Source: Chara braunii (Eukaryota; Streptophyta; Charophyceae; Charales; Characeae). Taken from it: a DNA stretch of 49,505 nucleotides. Below are positions 1 through 11,079 of the stretch, piece after piece. The notes under the pieces are model-generated. The model did no database searches and was not told where the DNA came from. It saw nothing but the letters and a program-made list of their open reading frames with translations. The DNA is taken from NCBI GenBank assembly GCA_003427395.1, contig BFEA01000753.1, positions 1,993-51,497 on the forward strand, read 5' to 3'. Numbering within the stretch: position 1 is the stretch's first letter; every line of letters starts with the position of its first letter. Made by a program: the position numbers and the translations under genes.

Positions 1-235
1 TGGCACCAAGAGTGCCACAGGCGGCCATGGGGATTGAACCCACAACCTCCTAAATGCCGCTTGCGTGACTAACGAATTGAGCTAGGCCGCTGGACGGAGC
101 CCAGATTCTTGTACCTAAAAAACGAATAGCAAGCTCCTGAGGGTTGTACCACCCCACACGCGGCCAGGAAACAGGGCACTTCAAGCTCTAAACTACTAGC
201 AGTGTATCCACCTATGTTCTACCAGAAGATTCATG
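1..235 (-). repeat. tRNA-derived SINE-like repeat, copy 1 (cut by window edge)
   Basis: On the minus strand this reads like a tRNA: an A-box-like TAGCTCAATTCG, a B-box-like GGTTCAATCCC, a T-arm GTGGG/CCCAT, and a mostly paired acceptor (GCGGCC with GGCCGC). The D and anticodon stems pair poorly, so it is not a working tRNA gene. The same sequence, including about 140 bp beyond the tRNA-like part, recurs at 45,469-45,728. A shared non-tRNA body plus an RNA polymerase III-type internal promoter is what defines a tRNA-derived SINE. The family name and donor tRNA are unknown. Confidence 0.6.
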
Positions 236-287
236 CTCATTTTGGATCCACCNTGATGCTCGAATTGATGTCATCGCCAGCTGCGCT

Positions 288-1262
288 ATAGAGCGCATCG
301 GTTCGGCACCGCACGGGGCAGCGGGGGACCCTCCCGGTCGCATCACGCAAGAGTTGGATCTAAATCCTTCATCGCAAATATACATTGAGCTTCCGCAAGC
401 CGCTCCGGCCGAGTGCGCCAGCCATACCTCTCGCGAGCCCCTACGACAGGATAGGGCCTACGCGAGGCACGACTTACCTACACCTTACGGGAGTTGTCGT
501 CTCCCTTCGGTGTGTGTATCCCCGTCGAGCTACCAGTCCACAGTACAAAAGCGAAGCAGGTGCAATCGCAGAGGTGGACCAGCCGAGGACGTTTCTCGTT
601 CGCTGTAGCATAGGGGGTACGCGCGGTATTACGCCTCTATCGAACCCGCACGCGAACCGACATCTTGAGGGGCTGAGGTCCCAAGCGCGACTCGTCGTCG
701 GTCGACTATGACGCATCCCACACACCACGCGCACACCACTTTATGGACACAAAAATAAAATACACACACACACACACATACGAAACGACACAACACAAAC
801 AACGCGACAACACTCCTAGTCCCTTCAGTAGCCATCCCATAACTCTCGGATGCGAAAATCGGATAGGCATCACGCGCGAGACTTAGTATAAAACCGTGAG
901 GACGCAGGGCTAACTCATATCGACTCGCAATGGAAGCATACGCAAGCGGTCGCAATGATGGCGTACTATGTAGTACCCACACTCGTGCGATCCTCGTTAC
1001 TCTCGAGGATCGCATTCGACACTCAAGTGTCGGCTGACTCGCGCCTTGAGGGTTAATCTCTCGATGTTGGACAACCACCATCCGCGATTGAAGACCACAC
1101 ACCCTCTTCTGCATCCTGTGCAGAGCGGGTGGTTCACAGGTCCGCGCCTGTGGTGGCAGTCGCCTCTTGCGGCTCTGGGGACGAGTCCTACCCCAGGCTT
1201 GGGCGGAAGTCAAGGGGTTTGACTTTGACGGCTGCCACGGACTACAACGTCCAACTATAAAA
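288..1262 (+). repeat. Module A, copy 1, of a large non-coding repeat family
   Basis: This GC-rich block recurs at 6,957-7,880 in the same orientation and at 19,141-20,012 inverted. Shared landmarks, in order, are CGCATCGGTTCGGCACCGCA, a tract around CTCGCGAGCCCCTACGACAG, the near-palindrome GACACTCAAGTGTC, a hairpin around CCCTCTTCTGCA with TGCAGAGGG, and the ending GGGGTTTGACTTTGA with GACGGCTGCCACGGACTA. A short (CA)n tract lies near 763-778. The open frames here are not preserved between copies, so I call no protein. Confidence 0.75.
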
Positions 1263-2029
1263 ATTAACAAGCAAAATAAATAAATACATATGCATCTCAA
1301 TACTCGTATATCAAATCAGGACTCGAGGTGACAATGAAAGAAGGGGGAAACATAAACCCATCAGGTATGCAGATCGTGTGACACATAGTTGTCATCCTCT
1401 TTGCCTCCAAAGCATGACCCATATACCAGTTCCATAATAATGACCTGCATAAAACACGGGCACACGCCATAGCCACATTGCCATACACCAATGTGGTCAA
1501 CTTTACTGTTCCCTGTAATTCACATCACGCCTCACACACTCAAGCCCTAGTCATAGTCCAGTTTCTCATAAATCTCATAAGTTCTTTATGATAGTCATTA
1601 AAAGAAGTCCGGTTAAAACCTTCAAAGAAAGATATCAAGTCTCAAGGTCAAGGGAATCAGTTGAGGTATACGTATAAGCAAAGTTGTGTCGTGAGCCGAC
1701 GAGTCGGCGATCAACCAACCGACCTGTTATCAGTGATAACAGAAAATGACTCTCGCAGGATCAAGCTGAAACTAGTCAAAATCCCGAGTCAAACGATCAA
1801 AAGTGTCTGTAACACAAGACAGGTCAACGCCCCAGGCTAAAACCATAAGCCCCTAGAGAATAATCCCCATACCACAATCTATCTCAAAGTTCCTCCTAGT
1901 AGCTAAGCCTATGTCTACCTCTAAGCAGTGCCTAAAGCAAAGGTAGATCCTGGTATAATCTCCCCTATACAGAGTGGATCGCCAGAATCACCACCTGTCA
2001 AAATATACTCTATCTCCTTTAAACTAAGA
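1263..2029 (+). other. Repeat-family interior without recognisable gene
   Basis: This AT-richer stretch lies between module A and the 122-bp tandem repeat. Parts are similar to 8,461-9,180 and, inverted, to about 17,580-17,800. It holds the hairpin GCCGACGAGTCGGC near 1,697 and the palindrome listed at 1,724. No coding signal was recognised. Confidence 0.5.
1724..1742. repeat. Palindrome CTGTTATCAGTGATAACAG, copy 1
   Basis: Nine-base arms CTGTTATCA/TGATAACAG surround a single central base. The same palindrome is at 8,988-9,006, and a slightly degraded inverted version is at 17,748-17,766, each in the equivalent place of the repeat family. It may be a structural or protein-binding site of the element. 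Confidence 0.6.
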
Positions 2030-2540
2030 AAATTTCGTCAGCGCTTCCCGTAGGAAAAGTGTCTTCCCAAAATTTATATAAATCCAAATATGAAAACATA
2101 AATAATTTTGTAACTTTGGAAAGTCAAATTATGTCTAACTCCCCGAAGTAGTAGAAATTTGGGCAGCACTTTCTTTAGAAAGGGAGACTTCCCAAGTTTG
2201 TACTAAGTCAGATATGAACTCAAGAAAGAACTTGGGTTCAACTTAGACAAGATTTAACTAACTTCTTAGTTTTGCAGAAATTTCGGCAGCACTCTCTTTA
2301 GAAAAGTGCTATTCCAAAATTTATACAAGGCTAAGTTCTACATTTTAAAGTAACCTTTACTTCTCAAAGTCCAATTTTGTCTAACTTTCTGAATTAGTAA
2401 AAATTTGGGCAGCACTCCTTTTAGAAAAGGGGACGTTCCAGATTTTTACTAAGTCTGATACAAAGAAAAGACAAGTTGAACTTCGACAAGTCAAAATTTG
2501 ACTAACTCCTTGGATCTGTAGAAATTTTGGCAGCGCTGTC
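2030..2540 (+). repeat. 122-bp tandem repeat, about 4 units
   Basis: Units start at about 2,032, 2,154, 2,277, 2,400 and 2,521, each with a variant of GAAATTTCGGCAGCGCTTCC, and the spacing is close to 122 bp. The last unit breaks off after GGCAGCGCT, where the TGTCG palindrome begins. The same unit recurs at 9,195-9,500, inverted at 17,385-17,515, and at 20,016. Confidence 0.75.
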
Positions 2541-2566
2541 GGCACCATTACCCTTACAAGGGTAAT
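2538..2566 (+). repeat. TGTCG-palindrome, copy 1 (candidate element end)
   Basis: TGTCGGCACC is followed by arms ATTACCCTT/AAGGGTAAT around AC (2,547-2,566). Similar TGTCG-plus-palindrome sites are at 15,497-15,523 (minus), 24,681-24,711 (minus) and 27,817-27,849 (plus). Here it interrupts a 122-bp repeat unit, as expected for the end of an inserted element. TGTCG could be an LTR start (LTRs begin TG), but no matching end was found. Confidence 0.5.
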
Positions 2567-3789
2567 TGTGCGTGCTTCGTGCACCTCGCAGAAGGTGCGA
2601 TCAAGATGATACTTGAGAAGATGACATATAGGTCGGCCAGCCGCAACTGACTCTTGGAAGTCGAGTGCGGCAGACGCAGGCATAGCTTGATTAGAAAGTG
2701 TGTGAGCATGCACTTTGTGGGCGTGCGTAAGTAGCTAGCCGTCGGCAGCCGTGGGAATTTTTTGACCAAGCTGCGTGGACCACAATCCTGCGGTCACCAA
2801 CGAAGTCACGATCGGCATGGAGCTGGTCAGTAGGTTTACGGTGGTGAGGTTTCGTTGACTCGCTGAAAAACGGCGCCTTTGAGACTACACAGTAAGGAGG
2901 GTGTGAACACTAGAGCTCAGTTGAATACTAGCCAGAGGTCGGAATCATCGAAGGAGTGAGAGGGAAGGCAATGCGAACGGAGTCTAGTGGAGACAAGTGT
3001 CGTGTTTTTTCCAGAAAGGCGGCGATAGAAAGTCGGTTGCGGAAGGCTATGAAGGCCACATGCCGCAATCACGGCACGTAGAGGCAACGCATGCTGTGAG
3101 CTGGGCGACACCTACCTTCGAGATAGCAGAGCACGACCCCACAAGGCCAGGGTAGAGGGGATAGGCCAGCACGGCACATGTGCAGGGTCACGGGGTTGAA
3201 GGACAGGCCAAGAAACGGCCTGGGGCACCACCTGCAGGCCCAGGCTGGTTGACCATGCAATTCATATACAGGGTAGCCCGCACCCAGTTCAGGCTTGGGC
3301 TTAGCCCTATAGGTTACATCACTGAGTTTTCACCAGGCGGATCCCGGGATCGAGGCCAGCAGCCAGCATTGGGGCAGCGGAGGAGAATACTTGGGAGTGA
3401 ACTGAGGGGTTGAGAGTCCCACGGGACTATCCCCCTTAGTTTTGTTGAGGGGACCCGGCCGCGGGCCCGTGAGGGAGGACTGAAGACCAAGTACTAACGG
3501 TTCTCCTCCCCTATCCGTGTTTTTAACTTGGATTTCTAGAATTTTACTAATATTTTTTTTTTTTATGTTTCCCATTCGGGACGGGGGCCGGCATTGGTCT
3601 ATGGGGCCGGCTGGAGCTCAAGAGCCCAGCTCGGTGGGTACTCCATTGAACTGCTGAAATACCGATCCCACCGTGGAGCTGGTTTTATGCAGCCTCATTG
3701 TGTTTTTTTCTATGGACCTCCGGGACATCAATAAAATAAATAAATATATATATATATTTTAGAACCTTGTGAGGGAGGTGCTGTGTGGG
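2567..3789. other. Unassigned stretch, no gene recognised
   Basis: Mixed-composition DNA with a poly-T run near 3,550 and an (AT)n run near 3,744-3,759. The open frames are short and unrelated to known families as far as I can tell. It lies downstream of the candidate element end at 2,538 and may be its body. Confidence 0.3.
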
Positions 3790-4960
3790 CAGCAAAGGAC
3801 CAGGTTGTCTTGTTTTGCTGCAGATTGCTAGGGCAGCAGCCCACTGGAAAAGGTGCAGCGTATGATCCAAACCATGTGAAAGACCTCAATTTAGCCGACC
3901 TCAAAATCCGCGTATTTTGCAGGTTCGGGGTCGTAGTACGAGCGTGGCGTGGGGACCTGAAAGACGGTGAACTATGCCGGGGCGGAGGGGGGCCGCAGGC
4001 CGCAGCGGCCGGTCAGTTCGCTCACTCCTGAACGAAATCAGGCGAATCAGATGTCGATCTTGGGGTTTTGGGGCAAGGCGAATGTGATGGGAGTGTCAGT
4101 TTTGGTGTTAAGCTAGCAGATTGATCGGGGCAAGCATCAGAGGCAGCGCCGAGCTATGGAGGAAGCAAAAACGAAAAGAAGAGGAAGAGTTTTTTTCACT
4201 CGTTAGTGGGTGGATTTGGGCAAGGGAGGATGCTAAAAGGGGGTTTTTAGTAGCTGCAAGTCGGATTATGGGGTTAGTTCCTGATATTAGTGAGTGGATT
4301 TGCTCGTACGTGAGGAAGAGGGCAGCAACAACAAAAAGAAAAAGGGAGAATGAACCTGGACGTAGTTCTGCACCAGGTGAGTTTGAAGGAAGGAGAAAAC
4401 AACGTGGAGCTAGAAGCTATGGCAAAGAAGAAAGGCCACAACATGCTTGTTCCTTGACAAATTTTGGAAGGAGAAGGTGCTAACCTGGGTTTTTGAGACA
4501 GGCCGAGTCAAGCGGTGTTATTAGATTGAGAAGAGAGTTAGTAGTTTGCGAGAGGGAAGAGGAAAAGTGTGCGCGGTAGTGCTGGAAGGAAAGGGAGTGG
4601 AAGGAAGTGGTTGCGCGGGGGAGACGGACGAAAAGATAAAAACGGAAGACAAGATTTGATAGGGCTCTATCTCACTCAATTCTCAACGGATTTAAGCGAA
4701 ATAAGAGCCTAATCTGAGGTTTTGATGCACTACGAATCCAATGACACAGTTAGATTCTGCAGCAGGATAGCCGTTTCACTGTTGTGTGAGTCGGAGGCTG
4801 CGCTGCGCTTGGAAGAGATACCGGAAGAAATCGGAGTGACGAAATTTCCTGCGTTTTTACACCAACTTCATCAGATTCCTCGTCTTGTATGTTCTGGCGG
4901 AGGGCAGTATGGCAGATTGGTGTTGCTCGCAGTACATTCGAATGACATCCGGTCTTGACG
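3790..4960 (-). repeat. Purine-rich block, probably the inverted pyrimidine-rich module
   Basis: The strand shown is rich in G and A. Read in reverse it resembles the pyrimidine-rich blocks at 12,571-13,984 and 22,600-23,950 in composition and in sharing a GCACCTGGTGC-like palindrome (TGCACCAGGTG near 4,370 here). The order with the neighbouring CTG-rich block fits an inverted copy of the family. No coding gene is supported. Confidence 0.35.
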
Positions 4961-5264
4961 CGGCAGATCTTGTGGTCCTACGGCTCGGATCCAGCTAATT
5001 TCCGTGATCTGCTTGGCTATCCCCGTAGTGAACATCAAGGCCTTCTGGCTGGTCACGTCCGTCACAACTGCGTTGGCATGGTCCTCACACAGTTGTTGGG
5101 GCTTATTCGTGTGGACGACCTCTCGATCTGAGTGGTGCTCATCAATACCATGGCATTTGGCCGATGATCACGAACGTGCTGTTCGCGGCCTTTTGTTGTT
5201 TCATAGACGTCTTCCTCTCGTCCAAAAGATCACGGTAAGTCTCCTCCGAGGTGATGGCCTGTGC

Positions 5265-5322
<58 letters not shown>

Positions 5323-6790
5323 TTACTTGGCTGGTTGGAGCTGCACATGGTAGCTTGAGGTCAGAAGCACTGCACCTGGCCGTGTAGAAGTGGGAAGGTT
5401 GCTGCAGGACTGGAAGTTGAACTGTTACATCAGTGCGCCGTCCTCGGGTCGACTTGAGTACACGATAGACAGGCCGTGGCATCTGTTAATTCGCCAACCG
5501 AAGAGGCATGAGCCCAACTGCAAATTACGTACGGATCAGGCGACAACTTTGAGTAGTGAAGCGGCGCAGTATCAGGCTAAAATAGACGAAAAAAGGGGGA
5601 CGATAGGACAATCGGAGCATTCCGCAGTTGTGGGGTTTTCCCTGTACTGTCCAGTGCACAAAGCCTTTTGACTGTAGCTTAATTTGAATTCACAGCCAGT
5701 ACGGGTCAGTTCGTGCATAACACTGTAGGCCTGACCGAGTAAGCAGGACTCTTTACAGTGTCCTAGTACAGCTACTGTGTCCTACGATTGTTGACGTCGC
5801 TGGAGTACAGACTGTGCTAGGCATAGGTCCTAGCTGATTAATAAAAACTAGTCTATTGATGTCTTGATTGTTGCTTTCCTTGCTGTGCCTTCGATATGAC
5901 GTTGGCGAGCTGTGTATTTGGCTGTGTAGAGGGGAATGATGGCTGCCTACGATCTGTGTTGGCTAAAGGCTTGGTTGTGCACTCGAGATGCACGGACTGA
6001 GTTACGTCGTGTATTCTATTGAACAATTCTGATGTTGTAGTTAAACCCCTGCGCATGCAGCTTTGTGTCACCCCAATGTAGCATCCCAGCCGTTGGTTGT
6101 AGAATCAGGGGGTGGTTTGCTGTGGCTATGGCTGAGGTTGTCAGCTTGGAAGAAACTGGAACTGCTGTTACCACGGCCAGCGGTTGCAGGGTTTGTGATG
6201 GTCGTTGCTATGTGCATCGTAGGCTGCTGCTGTGGTGACTGTTCTCTATCACCAAAGGGCTGTCGTGGCGGACTGGGTACGTTTGAGGCTTATTTGAGCT
6301 GCTATGGGACTGCTGCAGCAGTATACCAGGTTGTTCCCCTTTACAGCAGGAGGCTATTGCTGAAGTCTGGAGGATAGTCAAGCGGCTATCGACTGTATGC
6401 TGGCTGAGCCAGTTTTGAGCTACTGTGGGGCTGCTGCAACAGTATACCCCAGTTGTGCCTCTTTTCAACAGGAGTACTGCCGCAAGCCAGGGGGTCCACT
6501 GCTGTGCACCACTGTTGTACTCGGTGGTGCTCCTCGCAGCATACTGCAGAGGGCAGGGCACGGTTCGCAGCTAAGAGTTACTGCCGTACAAAGTACTGAC
6601 TCACTTGTTGGGCACCGTCGCTGGGCTGGAAGTTGTTTCGTGCTACATACAAGTGACAAGGCTGGCCGAGGGAGATTGCGGAAGGTTACTGCTGCAGTTT
6701 GGAGATTTTTTAGAGGGTTGTTACTCTGCACATCGGCGATGATCTGACTGTTGCGTTCGCACTGCGTTTCATTGGCTGCCATTGTGGGGC
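4961..6790 (-). repeat. CTG-rich block, inverted copy
   Basis: Many CTGCTG, TACTGC and TTGCTGT runs form the reverse complement of the CAG-rich blocks at 11,216-12,570 and 21,351-22,140. A similar inverted block lies at 29,411-30,560. It ends at the conserved exon-like module just to the right. Its frames code for biased low-complexity peptides and are not called as genes. A GTAAGT site is present at about 5,234. Confidence 0.5.
5269..5319. repeat. (GA)n microsatellite
   Basis: An uninterrupted GA dinucleotide run of about 51 bp inside the CTG-rich block. It creates artificial Arg-Glu and Leu-Ser open frames on both strands. Confidence 0.98.
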
Positions 6791-6956
6791 CCTCAGGAGA
6801 TTCCAGACTTCAAAACCCTCTCATTGTGAGTTGAGTTATCCCACTCTTGTATCTCGAGAGTCTAATCTATTTGCCTCTACCCTTCTTATTCTCAGTCTGG
6901 TCCGAGGTTACGAGAGGAAGGCGGCAGGCGGGATTGCAACCCGTAGGTCCGCTGTC
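6791..6956 (-). repeat. Exon-like conserved module, inverted, broken at junction
   Basis: Read on the minus strand it contains GGGTTGCAATCCCGCCTGCC and CCTTCCTCTCGTAACC, shared with 11,150-11,215, 21,310-21,345 and, inverted, 30,940-30,985. It ends abruptly at about 6,956, where forward module A begins. This marks a head-to-head junction between two copies of the family. Confidence 0.6.
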
Positions 6957-7880
6957 GCGAGCTTCGGTCCGGCACCGCACCAGGGCAGCGCGGGACCCTC
7001 CCGGCCGCGTCACGCAGGAGTTGGTTAACAATCCTTCGTCGTGAATATATATGGAGCTTCCATAAGCCGCTCCGGCCGAGTGCGCCACCCATACCTCTCA
7101 CGAGCTCCTACGACAGGATAGGGCCTACGCGAGGCACAACTTACCTACACCTTACGGGAGCTGTCACCTCCCTTCGGTGGGCGTATCCCCGCCGAGCTAC
7201 TTGCCCACGGTACGAAAGCTAATCAGTTGCAATTGCAGAGGTGGACCAGCCAAGGGCGTTTCTCGTTCGCTGTAGCATAGGGGGTACGCGCGGTAATACG
7301 CCTCTATCGGACCCATACGCGAACCAGCATCATGGGGGGCTGAAGTCCCAAGCGCGGCTCATCGTCGGTCGACTAGGACGTATCCCACACACCACGCGCA
7401 CACCACTTTACGAACACAATAATAAAACCCACACACCCATATACGAGGGAACACAATATAAACAACGCGACAACGCTCCTAGCCCCTCGGTAGCCACCCC
7501 ATAACTTCCTGATACGAAAATCGGATAGGTGTCACGCGCGAGACTTAATATAAATCCTTGTGGACGTAGGGCAGACTCATATCGACTTGCTATGCAAAAC
7601 GCACGCAAGCGGTCATAATGATGGTGGGCCAAGTGGTACCCAAACTCGCGCGGTCCTCGTTAATCGCGAGAGTCACGTTCGACACTCGAGTGTCGGCTGA
7701 CACTTGCCTTGAGGGTTAACCTCTCGACGCTGGACAACCGCCATGCGCGGTTGAAGACCACACCCTCTTCTGCACCCTGTGCAGAGGGGTTGAGTAGACA
7801 ACTTTGAGTTGTCGTGGCGGTCGAACATCAAGGGGTTTGACTTTGATGGCTGCCACGGACTATAACGTCCAACTATAAAA
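6957..7880 (+). repeat. Module A, copy 2
   Basis: Clear homologue of 288-1,262, with the same order of landmarks and many point differences, including GACACTCGAGTGTC and the TGCACCCTGTGCA hairpin. It ends with GGGGTTTGACTTTGA and GGCTGCCACGGACTATAACG. Reading frames are not conserved relative to the other copies. Confidence 0.8.
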
Positions 7881-8460
7881 AACTCCAAAGAGCAAACGAT
7901 AAGGAATAGGCCGAAGGCTTCCCGCTTAGTAAACAAAATCATAGCCCTGGGGTACCCTCCCTTTTTCGCGCGGCGTTGGCGGCCTATAACAATTTCAAAC
8001 CTTCGCCCATATGTTTCGGTCCCCTTGTAATCCCATAACTTTTTACACACTAGGGCGGTAGGACATCGCGCGCGGGATTTTAGTATAAAGTCGCGCAGCC
8101 AAGGGCCTATCTCATACCAACCCGCAATGCAGGCGTCCGCATGCAGTCGCAACGATGGCGTACTATGTAGTGCCCATAGTCAGGCGGTCCCTCGTGGATC
8201 CGGGTACCGCTTATGACACTCAAGTGTCAGACTCGAGGTGTCGTAAGGATCTAATCCTTCACGACATTGCACGGCTGAAGGAATAGTCGTGCAGCCCTCG
8301 CGAGACCTCCGGCCTTTGGTCTGAGCGTCTCGATAGGCAAGGCAAATAGGCTCTGCGCGAGGGAAAACCCCTTTCCTGCAAACCAAGGGCTTGGGATGTC
8401 CTCGACAAGGACCTCGAATCCCGCCCCAAGACTAACGTCCGACTAAGAAAATCTTTTGAG
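7881..8460 (+). repeat. Second module, a diverged relative of the end of module A
   Basis: Contains ATCCCATAACTTTTTACACA, a GCGCGGGATTTTAGTATAAA tract, GGCGTACTATGTAGTGCCCA and GACACTCAAGTGTC. These occur in the same order as in the last third of module A, so the element holds an internal, diverged tandem duplication of roughly 500 bp. An inverted relative lies at about 18,150-19,140. Confidence 0.6.
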
Positions 8461-9194
8461 AAGTAAAACAAATAAAAGGGAAGGGTCTTCCCTACGCCTC
8501 TTAGTCTTAACCCGTGAGCAGGCTTTTAATACGGGACCCTTTAGCCAATGCAAATATTCATCTCAAGTATACCCATATATACACATATATAACAAGGGGA
8601 AGTATGTGACGATCACTTCTCACAGTCTCATTGGGGATCCATCACAGCCATACGTATACATGTGATCCCAGGCAACCTCATCCAGAATCTGATTCATAGC
8701 ACATACATGCGAATCACACCAACAAGTCAGTCAACCGCCCACGCACTACACGGAGTCAACCCCAACCATCTTCAACACTCGTACCCCTCACTTTAGCCAT
8801 GCAAGCCCTAACCTCCTGTCCAACCAACCTTAATTAAAATACTCAGTACCTTTGTTAAATGGTCATTCAATAAAAGTCTGGGTGAAACCATAATGAAACA
8901 AAGAAAATCACAAGGGCTAAAGCCTTTTAAGATGAGTGTGGAGAGTAAGCTGGAATTGAGTCGTAAACCGACGAATCGGCAACCAACCTGTTATCAGTGA
9001 TAACAGATAATGATCCTCAAGGGATCAAGCTGAATCTAGTCCTGACCTTGAATCAGACAAACCAAAGGACCTGTAACACAAGATAGGTCAAATGCCCAGG
9101 CTAAAATCATCAGCATATGGGGGATAAACCTCCATAGCACACCTCCATATAACACCCTCTAGCGCCACCTGTCGAAAATAACCTAACTCCTCTG
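8461..9194 (+). other. Repeat-family interior with palindrome at 8,988-9,006
   Basis: Equivalent to 1,263-2,029. It holds the second copy of CTGTTATCAGTGATAACAG and the nearby CCGACGAATCGG hairpin. No gene was recognised. Confidence 0.5.
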
Positions 9195-9500
9195 AAAACA
9201 TGAGAATTTCGGCAGCGCTTCCCGTAGGAAAAGTGCCCTCTTAGAATTTATATAAACCCAAATATGAAATCAGAAGTAAATTTCTAACTCTGGAAAGTCA
9301 ATTTTTGTCTACATTCTTAATTAGCAAAAATCTGGGCAGCACTCCTTTTAGAAAAGGAGACTTCCCAGATTTTAACTAAGTCATATATGAGACAAAACAA
9401 AACTGAACTTTTGACAAGTCAAAATTTGACTAACTCCTCGGAGTTTTAGAAATTTCGGCAGCGTTTCCCGTAGACAAAGCAGCTTGCCAAGATTTATACA
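9195..9500 (+). repeat. 122-bp tandem repeat, about 2.5 units
   Basis: Units start at about 9,205, 9,327 and 9,449 with variants of GAATTTCGGCAGCGCTTCCC, the same unit as at 2,030-2,540. It lies just upstream of the donor-like site and hairpin array 1. The stretch that follows, about 9,470-9,700, is homologous to 20,030-20,260. Confidence 0.75.
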
Positions 9501-9696
9501 AAGCCAAGTATAAGAAAAAAATTCAGAAAATGCGGGAATTGACCTAAGTACAGAAAAGATACTACAGAAAATGCAGGAATTGAAACTAACTCCTATCGCT
9601 CCAGCACGTGGCGAGCATCTAAAGCAACTACCTATGAAACTGAAACTCATACTAGGTAGTGATCTCACTCAGCCACATGCAAGCCAAACCACAAAN

Positions 9697-9702
9697 GTAA
9701 GT
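9697..9702 (+). promoter_or_regulatory. Conserved 5' splice-donor-like site before hairpin array 1
   Basis: GTAAGT in the context CACAAANGTAAGTACTCTCAC. The homologous position before array 3 (20,255-20,260) reads CACAAAGGTAAGTACTCTCAC. It matches the U2-type donor consensus and stays intact in two diverged copies. An acceptor-like CTCCAG follows each array, so the arrays may lie in an intron of a transcribed repeat. There is no RNA evidence. Confidence 0.35.
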
Positions 9703-9790
9703 ACTCTCACCATCCCAATTCATCTGAACAACCAATAGTTCATAGTCTTTNNNGATTTAAACCCTTTACCCTGCTTACATAAGGCATAAG

Positions 9791-10810
9791 GTCAGGCCAC
9801 CCAAACTTATGGGACGAACCTTACTTAGCCAGGCATAGAGTCAGGACACCCAAACTTATGGGACGAACCTGACTTGCCAATGAATATACACGGACAGAGG
9901 GCACGACTAGTTCTCTCTTCTTTGGGCATATGACTAGACCACTCTAGTCGCTCTGAACTGTTTAAATTATCCAGATTATATATAATTGTCTTCTCCTTTT
10001 ACATTTTAAGGCTCCATATAACTGAACTAACTTAAGTTCAGCCTGCCCAGGTTACCACAAATTTTATTCTTAGTTGTACTCTCTTCACATTGTGATAGGC
10101 TATAGTCAGAACACCCAAACTTATGGGACGATCTGATTAGCTCGTTCCTAATAGAATAGTAATATGATATAGGCAAGTTATAACCTTTGGGTTCCAGCAT
10201 GTGCAAGGCTTTGAGTCAGACCACCCAAACTTATGGGACGTGCTTGACTCTCCACCTGATTCACTTTCTCTCTGGTCTGTATGTGCGTGGAATGGGCCAA
10301 GGCCACCCAAACTTATGGGACTTGCCTTGTCCTTAGCCAGGTTCATTTCTCTCGATCCCCAGCAGGAAGAAGCTGAGCCACCCAACCTTATGGGACGCGC
10401 TCAGACCTCCTCGTTCATAGCCAAAGAAACAAGGTAAAATCCAAAATAAACAAGGCAGTCAAGCCACCCAAACTTGTGGGACGTGCTTGGCTCCTGAAAA
10501 GTCAATCACAAACAGCCCCAGCAAGTCAAAGCATTCAGACCACTCAAACTTATGGGACGTGTCTGATCCTTCAGGCAAAACTCATAGCACTGGGTCTCCC
10601 CAAACTTATGGGGACATCCCAGCCACCAAAGCAATCAGANGATCCTTCAGGCAAAACTCATAGCACTGGGTCTCCCCAAACTTATGGGGACATCCCAGCC
10701 ACCAAAGCAATCAGACCACCCAAACTTATGGGACGCGTCTGATGCTCCGTGCAGATCAAAATAAACAAGGCACTGGGCCTCCCCAAACTTATGGGGACCT
10801 CCCAGCCTTA
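9791..10810 (-). repeat. Hairpin array 1: constant core, variable complementary stems
   Basis: Twelve units carry CCC-AAACTTAT-GGG or a close variant; on the minus strand this is CCC, loop ATAAGTTT, GGG. Outside the core each unit has different flanking arms that still pair with each other. Examples (plus strand) are GAGTCAGG/CCTGACTT at 9,838-9,875, GGGCCAAGGC/GCCTTGTCCT, CTGAGC/GCTCAG, AGTCAAGC/GCTTGGCT, ATCAGAC/GTCTGAT and CTGGG/CCCAG. Where the inner CCC changes to CTC (near 10,552) the T can still wobble-pair with G. Two further hairpins at 9,932-9,949 and 10,022-10,041 have stems but degenerate or missing cores. A 75-bp segment is duplicated around the N at 10,640 and may be an assembly join. 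Confidence 0.85.
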
Positions 10811-11079
10811 ACGACCCTGTCAACCATCATGTAAATCAGTCCTCCGCCCTGCCTTTCCCAGATGTAGTTTCATTAACAAGTCTGATTTCACACAGGCTAC
10901 TTAAGTTGAAACTGAACTTTGACAAACATTCCTTTACTTAATCTGGTTCAGTGTCCTGAAAGTCAAACTAAAAATAGGATAGGGCTGCACACCATATATT
11001 CAGTCAGGCGATGCAATGGAAAATACAGATATGGGTTATAACTGGGTTTATAGAGGGAAACGCAATGGTTACCTGTCAG

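Noticed and set aside
1-120. Functional tRNA gene
   Set aside because: A and B boxes and part of the acceptor fit, but D and anticodon stems do not pair, and the sequence is part of a longer dispersed repeat.
1724-1742. Tetracycline-operator-like sequence (TATCAGTGATA)
   Set aside because: The match is short and symmetrical by nature, and there is no bacterial context; it is better explained as a family palindrome.
5142-5482. Leu-Ser or Arg-Glu repeat proteins over GA runs (also at 27,190-27,900 and 29,261-29,488)
   Set aside because: They are translations of microsatellites; the flanks show no coding signal.
10565-10715. Recent 75-bp tandem duplication in array 1
   Set aside because: The two copies are identical and joined by a single N at 10,640, so an assembly join is as likely as biology.
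9791-10810. CRISPR-like array (short repeats with varying spacers)
   Set aside because: Unit spacing is irregular, spacers are partly homologous, the variable parts are stem arms that pair with each other, and the window is eukaryotic without cas genes.
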